Positions 12,058 through 23,903 of a stretch of DNA of 64,000 nucleotides are shown here, one piece after another (position 1 is the first letter of the stretch; every line of letters begins with the position of its first letter). The position numbers and the translations under genes are program-made. The stretch comes from Nymphaea colorata (taxonomy: Eukaryota; Streptophyta; Magnoliopsida; Nymphaeales; Nymphaeaceae): contig NC_045143.1 in assembly GCF_008831285.2 (NCBI RefSeq), positions 4,595,503 to 4,659,502 of the forward strand, in the 5' to 3' direction. A model generated the notes under the pieces. That model was not told the DNA's origin, ran no database searches, and was given only the letters and a program-made list of their open reading frames with translations.

Positions 12058-12699
12058 ATGGGTAGAAGTCGATTCCTTCCTCTGCTTCTGGTCGTCCTGA
12101 CCTCAATGGCAGCCATGGCTGCAGCCACCAACTGGGTTCTCGTTCCAAATGTTGAGAAAGACAGCCATGTCCAGAGCTTGGGTAGGTACGCAGTGGAAAA
12201 ACAGAGCAACCCATACCTCAAATTCATAGAGGTGGTGCATGCAGAGGTGCTCGACCGTGGCACCGAGCACTACACTTTCAAGCTCATCATTTACCTTGTA
12301 GAAGGAACCCGCAACGCATATTACTCCAGCGAAATCCTGCAGGACCTTGGTGCACCCAACCAGCCACCAGTGCTCAACATAGCCTCCTTCAACCCTACCT
12401 CCTACTGGCCTAAACCAAACCCCAATTGGATCACCATCCCTAATGACGGACGTGCCTGGAACTTGTGTTCCTTTGCTGTGAAGAGGTACAACAGCCAGAA
12501 CCATGCTTCTCTCAAGCTCTTAAAGGTGGTGTTTGGGCAGATGCTGGATCGTGGCACTGAGCATTTCACCTACCACTTCACCATTACGGTTTCCAACGGA
12601 TATTACATGGAGAAGACATACAAGATTGAAGTGTTTCAAGACTTGTCGGCACCAGGCCAGCCACCAGTCCTCAACTTGGGATACTTCCAAGCCCTCTAG
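12058..12699 (+). CDS. Two-domain cystatin-like secreted protein, copy C
   Basis: This intact intronless frame of 213 residues starts MGRSRFLPLL with a one-residue insertion relative to A, and a signal peptide ends near residue 22. Both cystatin-like domains are complete, with helix signatures LGRYAVEKQS and LCSFAVKRYN and loops EVLDRG and QMLDRG. Domain 2 differs from the siblings in KLLKVV and TVSNGYYMEK. The C-terminus GYFQAL is conserved. The ATG sits in the context GCAGCCATGGG used by all array members. AATAAA at 12742-12747 is the likely poly(A) signal. It is the first of two genes (C, D) between the two duplicated segments. The biochemical target is unknown; canonical cysteine-protease inhibition is doubtful because QxVxG is absent. 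Confidence 0.9.
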   Translation: MGRSRFLPLLLVVLTSMAAMAAATNWVLVPNVEKDSHVQSLGRYAVEKQSNPYLKFIEVVHAEVLDRGTEHYTFKLIIYLVEGTRNAYYSSEILQDLGAPNQPPVLNIASFNPTSYWPKPNPNWITIPNDGRAWNLCSFAVKRYNSQNHASLKLLKVVFGQMLDRGTEHFTYHFTITVSNGYYMEKTYKIEVFQDLSAPGQPPVLNLGYFQAL

Positions 12700-13716
12700 A
12701 TTAATTACTGTTGCCTAGCACAGTTTTATATGTATCTCAAGAATAAATGCTGCGGCATAAACTTAAAATGTAATAAGTGAATGTAATTGCACATATACAG
12801 TGCAATAGTTGTGATGCCTTCTTAGAATAAGTGTGCTGCGTGCACTTGGATTTATGTGAAAGTGAAGAATACCCTACGTTTTTCTCGTGGTAATTGTGCG
12901 TACTAGCCTTATTAACCATTTATTTATTTATTCTCTCTTTGTTTTACTTCATTTCTGTGCCTTCCAAGCTAAGTCTTTGTTAGGTGTGTGGTGTTAATAG
13001 AATTAAGCCCTCTCTCCCACAATCTATGTCCACGCCCTTTACGCGTCCCAATCCACCTTTCCATATTTGCCCCTTTTGGTTAGTTAGCAAGTTAAAAATA
13101 TTCAAAAGCATTTAGAAATAAGGTTATTAAGTTCCACAAGATATATTCATCTCTCGGTAACAAGATTTTAAAAATCATGTTATTTTTCTTTTTCTGAAAC
13201 CATGCCACTCTATTGGTTTAGGGTTACTATGAATAACATCTAACATTGACTTATTCATATCTACTGAAAATTTTATTCTTCCCAATGCAAAGAGATGAGC
13301 TTCAAAGAGGTGGACCGTAAAGCTTGTCAACTAAACTGCAAATTGTCAACTAAACTGCAAACGGTAGAATTTCCACCCACCAAGAAGCTGTATCTGCCAA
13401 TAGAATTTGTGAGAGGATGGCTCTCAGCCCGTCAGCCGTCACTACTTTTTATCATCGTTCCCATTTTGTGGACTTCAGCAACACATGGAACATTACTAAA
13501 TTATCGTTCAGAACTCATCAAGAGGGAGAGAGAGGCTGTCAAGAAATCACATGACAGCTTTACAGAAGAGGCGACGATCAACACGCTTCCTTCATCAAGA
13601 GTCCCTTTGAAGATATGTATATGACCGGCGTACATCATCAACTACATACAACTACGTATCTATGGACTTTAATATTTTATAGACATCCATTTCAGACCCA
13701 TTCAACCCTCCCATCC
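12700..13716. other. Spacer C-D with 3' UTR and D upstream module
   Basis: It contains the C 3' UTR, then sequence related to parts of blocks beta and gamma. A short internal direct repeat of CTTGTCAACTAAACTGCAAA-type sequence lies around 13,322-13,361. The upstream module (GATCAACACGCTTCCTTCAT) is near 13,575. No independent gene was recognised; the 109-residue frame at 13295-13624 lies in shared spacer. Confidence 0.6.
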
Positions 13717-13724
13717 TATAAATA
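13717..13724 (+). promoter_or_regulatory. TATA box of gene D
   Basis: TATAAATA, 140 bp before the ATG, within the conserved CCCATCCTATAAATAC context. Confidence 0.7.
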
Positions 13725-13856
13725 CGTGATCAAAACTTTGCATTCGACACCACAAACATTCCTCCTTCCTTTCGGCTCCTTCTGCTTCATAAGTTCCTTA
13801 GTTTGCCTTTTGTTTTCTCCCTCAAGAAGAGAGCCACTACCATTTCTTAAGCTGCC

Positions 13857-14495
13857 ATGGGTCGACGCTTCCTTCCTATGCTTCTGGTCGTCCTAACCTC
13901 AATGGCAGCCATGGCTGCAGCCACAAACTGGGTCGTCGTTCCAAATGTTGAGAAAGATAGCCATGTTCAAAGCTTGGGCAAGTATGCAGTGGACAAACAG
14001 AACAACCCATACCTCAAATTCATAAAGGTGGTGCATGCAGAGGTGCTCGACCGTGGCACCGAGCACTACACCTACAAGCTCATCATTTACATTGTAGAAG
14101 GAACCCGCAACGCATATTACTCCAGCGAAATCCTGCAGGACCTTGGGGCACCCAACCAGCCACCAATGCTCAACATAGCCTCCTTCAACCCTACCTCCTA
14201 TTGGCCTAAACCAAACCCAAACTGGATCACCATCCCTAACGATGGACGTTCCTGGAGCTTGTGTTCCTTTGCTGTGAAGAGGTACAACAGCCAGAACCAT
14301 GCTTCTCTCAGGCTCTCGGAGGTGGTGTTTGGGCAGATGTTGGATCGCGGCACTGAGCATTTCACCTACCACTTCACCATTAGGGTTTCCGATCGATATT
14401 ACGTGGAGAAGACATACAAGATCGAAGTGTTCCAAGAGCTGTCAGCACCAGGCCAGCCACTAGTCCTCAACTTGGGATACTTCCAAGCCCTTTAG
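13857..14495 (+). CDS. Two-domain cystatin-like secreted protein, copy D
   Basis: This intact intronless frame encodes 212 residues with signal peptide MGRRFLPMLL through AMAA. Helix signatures are LGKYAVDKQN and LCSFAVKRYN; the QxVxG-equivalent loops are EVLDRG and QMLDRG. It shares LGKYAVDKQN and other changes with pseudogenes B and E, so it belongs to their subgroup. Oddities are FQELSAPGQPL near the C-terminus, where the family has FQDLSAPGQPP. AATAAA follows at 14542-14547. The product is predicted to be secreted and monomeric without disulphides; function is unknown beyond the fold. Confidence 0.9.
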   Translation: MGRRFLPMLLVVLTSMAAMAAATNWVVVPNVEKDSHVQSLGKYAVDKQNNPYLKFIKVVHAEVLDRGTEHYTYKLIIYIVEGTRNAYYSSEILQDLGAPNQPPMLNIASFNPTSYWPKPNPNWITIPNDGRSWSLCSFAVKRYNSQNHASLRLSEVVFGQMLDRGTEHFTYHFTIRVSDRYYVEKTYKIEVFQELSAPGQPLVLNLGYFQAL

Positions 14496-14934
14496 ATTAA
14501 TTACTATTGCGTCCAACAGTTTGGTATGTATTTGTTTCAAGAATAAATGCTGCGGCATAAACTTAAATTGTAATAAGTGAATGTAATTCCACATATACAG
14601 TGCAATGGTTGTAATGGCTCTTTGAATAAATGTGCTGCCCGCATGCAGTACTATTTAGCATTTTTATGAGCTCGTTTCAACTTATGGTGATCCACTCGAT
14701 CAACTGACCCACATTGACAAGTCGGCCTAATGGAGGAAGAGGCTTGATTACCCATCAACATTAATGATTCTACAACGGGATTGAAAATAAAAAGGAGAGA
14801 GAAATAAAAGTAACCAATCAAAAATTCAAATCAGTAGAGGTGAAACCTACAATCAACTGAGTTTATTTGGCTTCTTTTCTACTGATAACAGTAGAGTTGA
14901 AACCCACAATCAACTGAGTATATTTGGCTTCTTT
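14496..14934. repeat. 3' UTR, inverted 155-bp patch and 65-bp duplication
   Basis: After the D 3' UTR, 14690-14845 is the reverse complement of about 8810-8960, although flanking sequence on both sides is in direct orientation, so this is a small inversion. Next, an AATCAACTGAG...TTTGGCTTCTTTTCT unit of about 65 bp occurs twice (about 14850 and 14905). The region leads into block alpha. Confidence 0.7.
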
Positions 14935-15710
14935 TCTGACAATAACAGTGAAGGTGAAACGCATCATGGTGTGTATAATTTTTTCTAGAAAACCAGCACA
15001 TAAGACTAAAACCTCTCAAAAAGTTTTCAAAATTGTAATCTTGACAAAGTTTTGACATTTAAGTAACATAAATTTAAGTCGAAAAGATACCAAATTTTAA
15101 CATTAGTCCAGTTCCGTGTATGTAGCAACACATTTTTCTTTTTTCGAGTTTTTTCCCATTGTAGTACTCATTGTGGGATCAAATTTCCCAAAACCGCTCT
15201 TTTTCAAATCGTCCTCCTTTGATGCAAGTCTTCCTCAAGGCCTCAACATGTAGATCTTTGTGTTTAATATATATATCCACCCTTAGAAAGAGCTCATAAA
15301 AATGCTAAATTAATGTGTAAAAAATATTCTGCCTTACACTTTGTAAAGGATGGGTTCGGCTAAAAGACAAAAGTTAAGTCTGTTTTTTGAAACCAAAGAC
15401 AATAGCAAGAAAGACCATGTGGGACTTGAAATGGACAAAAGAATAATTTGGTTAACTTGCATCCGTCTGAAATATATGTATTATCAGCCAAAGTTATTAG
15501 ATGGTGATTAAGATTTTGCCACCAAGAGAAGAGATACGCTCCTTTAGTTTGCATACTTTATGAATAATATTTTTCAAACAAACTTGATAACCTCATATTT
15601 AAAAGATTAGGATTGTTAACGAAGTTGTCGTTTTTTTAAGAATTTTGTAAAGCTCATTAGATTATATACTACTCTTGCTAGCTAACTGATGTTATTTATA
15701 TACTACTCTT
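14935..15710. repeat. Block alpha, third copy
   Basis: Collinear with 1-1240 and 8994-9540 but with one copy of the 360-bp tandem piece. At about 15,690-15,710 it jumps directly into block beta, lacking about 785 bp that lie at 1241-2025 in the first segment. Confidence 0.7.
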
Positions 15711-16591
15711 GGGCTTTACAAATAAAATCGGCAAGCAACACGCGAGACTGGAGATTTCAACAGAGTCTCGGGGCCTACCTGATCAATTTGATGCACGCGT
15801 GTCGGCTTTCTTCTACTTCAATTGATTAATGTAATTATGAGGATTTTTTTAGCAATATCAAAAGTAGCTACGATATGCTGCACAATATTATAAGATATAA
15901 GTACTTTATGGCGACCCTTTGCTTTCTAGTTTCCTGATCTTGACTTTATGGTTCTACACTGGAACTCATAACGACCATGAAGCTACCTACCTTGTTTTAT
16001 ATATCTTGACCAGGAAAACCGCTGTCTCCTGCATGTATAGACTTAAAGTGCAGCGTATTGTGTACCATCAAATCATCCCTTGGCGCCATCTTCCAGTCTT
16101 TCCTTCCTCCTCTACGTAGAGGAAAATGTCGACTTTTTTAATTAAATTTGGTAGTATGTAGAATCGAGAGAGCCGAGAGATACATATGATCAGAAAGTCA
16201 AAATCAACGGTAATCGTATAATTGATCTCTTTTATTATGTATATGCTTAGCTCGACTATGTGTGTGGAAGAGGATTCGTTTTTTAACTTGAATAAAAAAT
16301 TCAAGTGTTACTTTATCATAATGCAGACAAGATTTTTTTTTTTTTTTTTTTTGGAGATAAATATTATATCTCGTTCGTTGCCAACTCTGCAACTTGTAGA
16401 ACACAGCAAAATATGTGAGGCGAGCAGGTTCTTCACGGAAGGCAAAGCATAACATCCACGCACTACAAATAGTGGCTAATATCCATGCATGTACTCCATC
16501 CCCATTCATTCTTTCTCCTTCTGCATCATAAACTCCATCGTATTTCCTCCATTAATCACAATACCCAACTTAAAAGCATCTCCATACTGCC
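15711..16591 (+). promoter_or_regulatory. Shortened G-like promoter block
   Basis: Matches 2026-2869 and leads into the ATG of a second signal-peptide remnant. A run of 22 or more T residues lies near 16,330-16,352. No gene is present. Confidence 0.6.
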
Positions 16592-16726
16592 ATGGCGGGC
16601 TTTCTTCCTCTCCTTCTGCTTGTGCTGACCTCAATGGCAGCCATGGCTGCAGCCACCAACTGGGTGGTCATCGACAGCCATGGCCGCAGCCACCATGTAT
16701 ACCATATTGCTAACATTACTACATAA
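16592..16726 (+). pseudogene. Second signal-peptide remnant of a G-like gene
   Basis: The frame encodes a full signal peptide (MAGFLPLLLLVLTSMAAMAA), the first mature residues ATNWVV, then diverges to a TAA after 44 codons. It has two direct copies of a GCCATGGC-GCAG-CACC motif, the second inside what should be domain 1, and then the same AAC-poor tail (CATGTATACCATATTGC) as the 2870 remnant. It appears to be the less deleted sister of that remnant. It is probably non-functional. Confidence 0.78.
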
Positions 16727-18404
16727 ATATGTTTAATCCTCACCCAGCATAATTTAGTTACACCTATACGAATTTTAGCCATTCAAAGCGTTTTGAGAAA
16801 AATCGAAGCAGGTAGGTTTAGCGTTGGCACCTCAAACACGACCATTCAGACGAATGAAATGACTAACACGCTTCAAACACGGGAAAAAAAAGTGAAAATA
16901 AGTAAAGGCACGGTACCTAAGGATAAAAATTAAGGTGGAAAATAACTTTCTACAAATATTAAAATGCCCCCGACAAAATAGCGTAGTCACTTGTGAGGAT
17001 CGAACACATGAAGTATATTCAAACCCTGAACACTGCACCACTTTTAACGGAAAAAATATCTAAACTTGACTTATTCATATTTATCGAAAATTTTATTATT
17101 GTTTAGGTAAAGAGATGAGATTTGAGAAGCCTAACATAGTTGGTAAGATGGATAGGCTAATAAAAATTTGGTCTATCAGTTTGATTCTTATAGGTGTTAC
17201 TTCTCTATACAGTAAACAATGGGTATGTGATGTTTAATTGATAGGTGTTCCACCCTCCACCCAAACCTCTTCCTAAACTTTTTTGATGAGGAAAAAGGGA
17301 AGAAACTATAGCTTTCATAAGGTATTCTCTCAAGAAAGTAGATGAGGTCTCCAAGAGTTGACCATTAAGCTTGTCAACTAAACAGAAAAGGGCAGAATTG
17401 CCACCAAGAAGCTATAAAATTTACTGCCAATAGAATTTGAGAGAGATGCTTCTAAGCCGCTACTACTTTTTGTCATTGTCAGCGCTACTTGGAAAGTTAT
17501 CTTGTGGACTGCACCAACACAAGGCTAAATTATGGTTCGAAACTCATCAAGTAGAAGAGAAAGGGGAGCATGTTATGTATTGTATGTCACTCCATGTATA
17601 TAACGAGCATATGCTGGATGTAGATCTTATTACTATCAATATGTATGTTTACTTTCATGCTCAAACATTGAATATGCATGTGCATGATATAACAAATATG
17701 TACAAAATAACAAATAAGAATGAGATAATGTATATGATATAACAAAAGATTTATAAGATCACAAAATAAGAACATATGTATAAAATAAATTCAAACATAA
17801 GTATGATATAATGTTTGTTAGATAACAAATGATTTATGTGATAATGAGATAGCAGACGGATGTATGAGATAATGCTAAACATAAACATAAGACAATGTTT
17901 ATGAGTTAATAAAATATTTATGAGTTAATTAGATAAGTGACAAATGCATAAGATAATGTTAAACATAAGTATGAGATAATGTTTATGAGATATTAAATGT
18001 TTATGAGATAATGAGATAAATATATGAGTAAGACAAAAAAAATGAAAATGTTTTTTTACTGTTTAAATGAGTAAATCATATGTATATAAGAACTCACAAA
18101 TTTTACCTTTATCGAATTCTCAATTTTTTTGGTTTCTTTTTTGTCCCTACAAAAAGATTATTTTTTGTATTAAATATGAACTTTTTATTATTATGAAAAT
18201 GATGCTTGAAATTTCATACACGAGTTCAAAGAGGGAGAACAACAAATCAAAACAAGAGGCTACAATCAACACGCTTCCTTCATCCTTGAATATATGTATA
18301 TGACGGCCGTACATGGTTAACTACTTACAACTTAGAGCACACAGTAACTAGAAACTTTAAATATTTTATATATCCATTACAGACCCATTCAACCCCTCCC
18401 ATCC
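16727..18404. repeat. Block beta second copy upstream of E
   Basis: Collinear with 2978-4626, including the degenerate TATGAGATAA array (about 17,690-18,035) and the promoter module near 18,260. No gene is seen; the 101-residue frame at 17437-17742 overlaps the AT-rich repeat. Confidence 0.7.
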
Positions 18405-18412
18405 TATAAATA
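18405..18412 (+). promoter_or_regulatory. TATA box of pseudogene E
   Basis: TATAAATA, 145 bp before the ATG at 18550, followed by the conserved TTTGCATTCCACACCACA. Confidence 0.65.
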
Positions 18413-19030
18413 CCCGATCAATACTTTGCATTCCACACCACACAGTCATCCCTCCATCCTTTCGGCTCCTAATTTTGCTTCGTAATTTTCTTAGCTTGCC
18501 TTCTATTTTCCCCTTCAAGAAGACAGCCATTACCATTTGTTAAGCAGCCATGGGTGGAGGACGATTCCTTCCTCTTCTTCTGGTCGTTTTGACTTCAATG
18601 GCAGCCATGGCTGCAGCCACCAACTGGGTCGTCGTTCCAAATGTTGAGAAAGACAGCCATGTTCAAAGCTTGGTCAAGTATGCTGTGGACAAATAAAACA
18701 ACTCATACCTCAAATTCATAAAGGTGGTGTATTTTCATAAAGGTGGTGTATGCAGAGGTGTTGGACGGTGACACTGAGCACTATACCTACAAGCTAGTCA
18801 TTTACCTCGTAGAAGGAAGCCGCAACACATATTACTCCAACGAAATCCTGCACGACCTTGGGGCACCCAACCAGCCACCAGTGCTCAACATTGCCTCCTT
18901 CAACCCTACCTCCTACTGGCCTAAACCAAACCCCAAGTGGATCACCATCCCTAACGATGGACGTGCCTGGAACTTGTGTTCCTTTGCTGTGAGGAGGTAC
19001 AACAGCCAGAACCATGCTTCTCTCAGGCTC

Positions 19031-19035
19031 TCGGA
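19031..19035. repeat. Target site duplication TCGGA, left
   Basis: TCGGA precedes the LTR at 19036 and recurs at 24486-24490 directly after the right LTR, within the coding sequence of E. Five bases is the normal length for Ty1/copia. Confidence 0.9.
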
Positions 19036-19616
19036 TGTTGGCGTTCTCCCGCGATTCACACTCAATCCCTCTCTTTTGGTAATGGCACAATGAAGAGAGG
19101 GGACCGTAGGCTGCAACACACCAACGAGGGAAAGGGCAGAGAGAGGGAGCAGCTGTACACGGGCAGAGAGAGAAGCAAGCTGCGTCTAGGGCAGCGTGAG
19201 AGAGAGAAGGAAGCTGAGTCTAGGGCAGCGTGAGAGAGAGAGTCAAGGACGGCAGGAGAGAGAGAGTAAAGAGCGAGAGAGGGAGGGAGAGAAAGATGGA
19301 AACTTTCTTTTCCTCTTTTGGCGTTAACTTCTCAACATCTCATTTTAGTAAAAAAGGCTAACATTTAAAGAGAATAAAAAAAAACTGAAAAACTTAACGA
19401 GTAAGTTTAGCAACTCGTAGATCGTGCTTTCTCACGATCCCTCCGCTTCAACTTTTTCAGCTTCCACCATTTTCTCTACTCCTTATTAACTGCCCACGAT
19501 TTGAAACCACACACACTTTCTCTTGTTTCCACTTTTCACTCCTTCACGCACTCATGCTTTTCCCATGAGCTCCACACGTTCTCATGAGCTCCTCCACTTC
19601 AGGAGTTAGAGCAACA
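19036..19616 (-). repeat. Element 1, 3' LTR (left)
   Basis: Starts TGTTGGCG and ends GAGCAACA on the plus strand. Compared with the right LTR, four of its six substitutions are CG in the right copy and TG or CA here. A GA-rich stretch lies at about 19,130-19,300. Confidence 0.93.
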
Positions 19617-19649
19617 ATCTCCCCCTTAATCCTGATGTGGCCCGAGCTC

Positions 19650-22571
19650 TCAAACACCAAGTACGTGTCGCATTGTTGCCAACTTTGCCGCTGATAATGC
19701 CTTTGTCATAAGATCCGCTCGTTGTTCATCTGTGCGTACAAAATCCACAATAATATGTCCTCTTTCGACACATTCTCGAATGAAATGGAACTTTGTATCA
19801 ATGTGTTTACTACGTCCATGAAAAACTGGGTTTTTCATCAGTGCGATTGCAGACTTGTTGTCCACATACAACTTCACCACTTGCGGCTCTCTCCCAATCA
19901 GTTCGGCCAAGAGTCCTCTAAGCCAAAGTGCTTGACATGCCGCCGCAGTTGCTGCCATGAACTCATTCTCACATGAAGACAGAGCAACGGTCTTCTGCTT
20001 TTGCGAGTTCCATGAGACTAGGCTTTCATTTACATAGAACGCCATGCCTCCGGTGCTTTTCCGATCATCGACGTCGCCCGCCAGGTCACTATCCGTGAAC
20101 CCGACAATCACTTCTTCTCCTTTTCCTCTGGTGTATACAAGACCGAAGTTGATTGTGCCTTTCAAATAACGCAAAATCTGCTTCACTGCTTTGTGGTGCA
20201 TCACTGTCGGTCTCTCCATGAATCTACTAGCTATACCGACAGCATACGAAAGATCTGGTCTTGTGTGGAGAAGATACCTTAGACATCCGATGACTCGTCG
20301 ATACTCAGTTGCATCCACCGGTTGTCCTTCGGGATCCTTGTTCAACTGTGACCTTGGTTCCATAGGGATTTTAGTAGGATTGCAATCAAACATGCCAAAT
20401 TGAATTAGTACCTTTTTGGCATAGGCTGCTTGTTTGATCCAGATACCGTCTTCACCTTTTTCCACCTCAATCCCAAGGTAATAGGTGAGCAGGCCGAGGT
20501 CGCTCATCTCGAACTCCGCCATCATCTGCTGCTTGAATGATGCGATTGCCTCCGAATCCTCCCCTGTTACAATTAGATCATCAACATAAACTCCGACGAT
20601 GATACCGGTACGGTCTTTTCTCCTCGTATACATGGCTTGTTCAAGCGCACACTTTGAGAACCCAAGGTGCTTCAGGCTTCGATCCAGCCGCATGTTCCAA
20701 GCACGAGGTGCTTGTCGGAGGCCGTACAATGCCTTGCTTAGTTTGAGCACCATATGCTCCTTGTTCTTCACCGTGAAACCTTCTGGCTGAGATACATAAA
20801 CCTCCTCCTCAAGTTCGCCATTGAGGAATGCTGATTTGACGTCGAGGTGATGAACTTGCCACCCACGGTTGGCTGCGACGGCAAGGATGACTCGCACGGT
20901 GTCGAGCCTGGCGACTGGTGCAAACACCTCATCGAAATCGATCCCTTGCCGTTGAACATAGCCTTTTGCGACTAGTCTGGCCTTGTGCTTGATCACCTCT
21001 CCGTCTGAGTTTTTCTTTAATTTGAACACCCATTTGAGTCCAATTGCTTTGGTTCCAACCGGTAGGGTTGTCAGCGTCCAGGTCAAATTTTTTTCAATGG
21101 ACTCAATTTCCTTGGCCATCGCATCCACCCATGCCGGTTGGCCCATTGCCTCTTGGTAACACGATGGCTCCTCTATTGCCGCAAGCATGGCCTCTTCTTC
21201 GACGTCTTCATCATCGAGCTCAACATGCCGAGCGTCTCGCATGATATCATCGATATGTCTATACCGAACAGGTCCGTCATTACTGTCCTCCATCTCCGAG
21301 GTTGCGGCAGTTTCATCCGCCAGCAATCTCTGAGCCGGCGTCACCACCGGCGTTGCTTCGCCACCCATCGGTGTCGATGAAGAAGTAGGGTAGCCTAGAT
21401 CCATGGATAGCAACCTTCCTGCTTGTCTACTTGCAACTGAGTTGTCCACTGTTAATTCATCCTCAACAATGAAATTCAACGAATCACTGCCTCCTGCATC
21501 CATGTTCCAATTCCACTTTAATTTTTCTTCAAATTTAACATCACGACTTACATGGATTCTCCCGCGCCACGGATCGAATAATCGGTGTGCCTTGCAGCCA
21601 TCCTCGACGCCGAGATACACCATTGGTTGGCTGCGATCATCAAGCTTTTTGAGGTGTGGTGTTGTCACCATGGCATGCGCCGTGCAGCCGAACAATCGAA
21701 GATGTGCAAGATCCGGCTTCCTATGACTCCAAGCTTCATACGGGGTGCGCTCGCCCATGGCCTTCGTAGGCAAGCGGTTCAACAGGTAGACTGCGTGTCG
21801 TACCGCCTCTCCCCAAAATCTTCCCGGCATGCTCATGCTCTTGAGGAGAGATCTTGCCATCGCCATCACCGTCCTGTTCCTCCTCTCCACCAGACCGTTT
21901 TGTTGTGGTGAGTATGGCGCAGTGAGGTGTCGCGCAATGTCCGCCTGTTCACACACATTGGCGAGCTCAAGAGAGAGGAACTCGCCTCCACGATCGGTCC
22001 TGAGCATCTTGACGCGATGCCCGCACGCGTTCTCGGCCAGCGCCTTGATCTTCATAAACGCTGAGCATGCCTGGTCTTTTGTTCTGATCACGCACAACCA
22101 CATCCAACGAGTGAAGTCATCAACTATTAGTAAGAAATAGCTATTACCGGCAGGGGTGGGTGGCATGATCGGGCCGCAAAGATCAGCGTGCAAGAGTTCG
22201 AGTGGCTCCTTCGCTCGATAGATGGCTGCCGACGGGAACGACTGTCTCGTCTGCTTCGCCACCAAACACTCCCGGCATAACTGAGCGGGATGAGAGATAG
22301 GCGGTACCCCGGTTGCCATCTTCTTGTTTACAAGCATCTTCAATGCTTGAAAGTTGACGTGGCCGAGACGAGCATGCCACAACCATGCCGGATCCTCGAG
22401 GTTTGCCAAGAGACACACTGGCCTTGCAATCTGCAGCTCGATGCGATAGAGACGATTTGGCGTGCGTCTCACCTTCATGATCAACTGCCCTTGATTTTTG
22501 ACAAATACATCTAGTTTGTCTTCATCCATAACCACCTTGTGGCCCACCTCAGTGAGTTGCCCGAGACTCAC
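19650..22571 (-). pseudogene. Element 1 pol: integrase, reverse transcriptase, RNase H
   Basis: This 973-codon open frame has no proper ATG; it is the continuation of gag-protease after a frameshift. In order it contains the integrase zinc motif (H66, H71, C99, C102 counted from the frame start) and the integrase catalytic triad (D130, D193, E229, DD35E spacing). These are followed by the copia reverse transcriptase with YVDDLIV and RNase H with TDSDLAGD and LYVDNKSA, ending near the 3' LTR. All these catalytic residues are intact, so this half of the element looks young. The product would act in cytoplasmic virus-like particles and the nucleus during transposition. Confidence 0.9.
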
Positions 22572-23881
22572 GATGTTGCTGCGAAGCCTTGGAATGTAGT
22601 ATACTTCCTGTGATCATCATTTTTGCATTTAAAAAGAATTGAACCTTTACCCATGATCTGCACCGATGAGCCGTCGCCGAACTTCACCTTGCCGGTGATT
22701 GCCTCGTTCAACTCCCGAAACTTGACATTGTCTCCGATCATGTGGTTGCTGGCACCGTTATGCAGGTACCAGGTGTCGGTAGTTTCTTTACCGTGTTCGG
22801 TCCCATGCAGTTCGGGCCATACTTGCTCTTCATTCAGCAGGACGGCTTCCTGTCGTTCCTGCCATTCTTGTCTCTCAGGTGCAGCGGGCACTGCTTCTTC
22901 CAACTCTGCAAGCAACAGAGTTGGTTCGGCGTCGCCAGTTTGTGTGAGATGCGCCTCTTCCTTCTTTTTGGGAGCCTTGCACCGGTTCGCATAATGCCCC
23001 AATTCGTTGCAATTGAAGCAACGGATGTGACTCTTGTCACGACCATCGCCTCCAGAGCCACCTGCTCTGTCTTTCAGTGGGAAGTCGCCTCGTCCGCCTC
23101 TCCCGCGCCCCCGACAACCCCGGTTGCGAGCACCTCCTTCCCTGTGACCCGTCTCCCTTCGGGTCGACGACGTGTCGCTGTCGCTTCTCTTCTGTCGTGC
23201 CTCCCACTCAGCCTGAGTGAGAAGCAGTTGTGCATCGCCATTGCCACCGGTACCGAATGCTCGGGGACGAGAGCGTTCTTCGTACGTCTTGAGTCGTCCC
23301 ACAGCCTCTTCAAACAACATTGTGTCGAGGTCGCAAAATTGCTCTATGCCCGCGATTACGCTAAGAAACCTATTTGGAACGGTGTCAAATAGCTTCTTGA
23401 CTAAGGCGGCATCGCTTAGGGTGCCCCCTAAGTTGGCATACCTGACGGACATTCTGGTGAGTCTGCCCGCATATTGATCCAACGACTCTCCTTCTTGCAT
23501 CCTCATGGCGTCAAAGTCACTCTTCAACGTCTGTAGGCGTGCATTCTTCACGCGATCTGCCCCGACAAATCTCGTCTTGAGGCAATCCCAGACCTCCTTC
23601 GTCGTCGCCTTCTTTGCCACTTGAATCAGGAGATCCTCTGGGAGGGCTTGGAGAAGATGCGACCTCGCCTTCTTGTCCTTCCTCGTGTCGACAGCCACAC
23701 CGGCCGTCGGCTCGACTGCCTCCCAGACGCCTTGATCTTCCATCATGGCTTGGACCCTAATCACCCAGCTGGTGTAGTTGGTCGCCGTGAGCAGCGGATA
23801 TTGGAACGTACCGCTGGCAATCTCCCGCACTGCCTCGTTTGTGATGATCGACATCGGCTTGAATCGAGGGAGCTTTGGCAT
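22568..23881 (-). pseudogene. Element 1 gag and protease start
   Basis: The ATG at 23881 is the first after the primer binding site (the open frame runs further back only through non-ATG codons). The product has a copia Gag core (for example FRYPLL-type start region, TSWVIRVQAMMEDQGVWEAV) and one zinc knuckle CFNCNELGHYANRC. The protease site reads LHNGASNH: the catalytic aspartate expected before NGAS is histidine. The frame closes at a TGA (22568-22570) 20 codons after diverging from family sequence. Pol continues in another frame, so a small indel near 22,600 has split a single ancestral polyprotein. Confidence 0.87.
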
Positions 23882-23884
23882 ACA

Positions 23885-23902
23885 ACCTGGCTCTGATACC
23901 AA
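23885..23902 (-). promoter_or_regulatory. Element 1 primer binding site
   Basis: Eighteen bases complementary to the initiator-Met tRNA 3' end, one base inside the 5' LTR; it marks the start of minus-strand cDNA synthesis. Confidence 0.9.
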
Positions 23903-23903
23903 A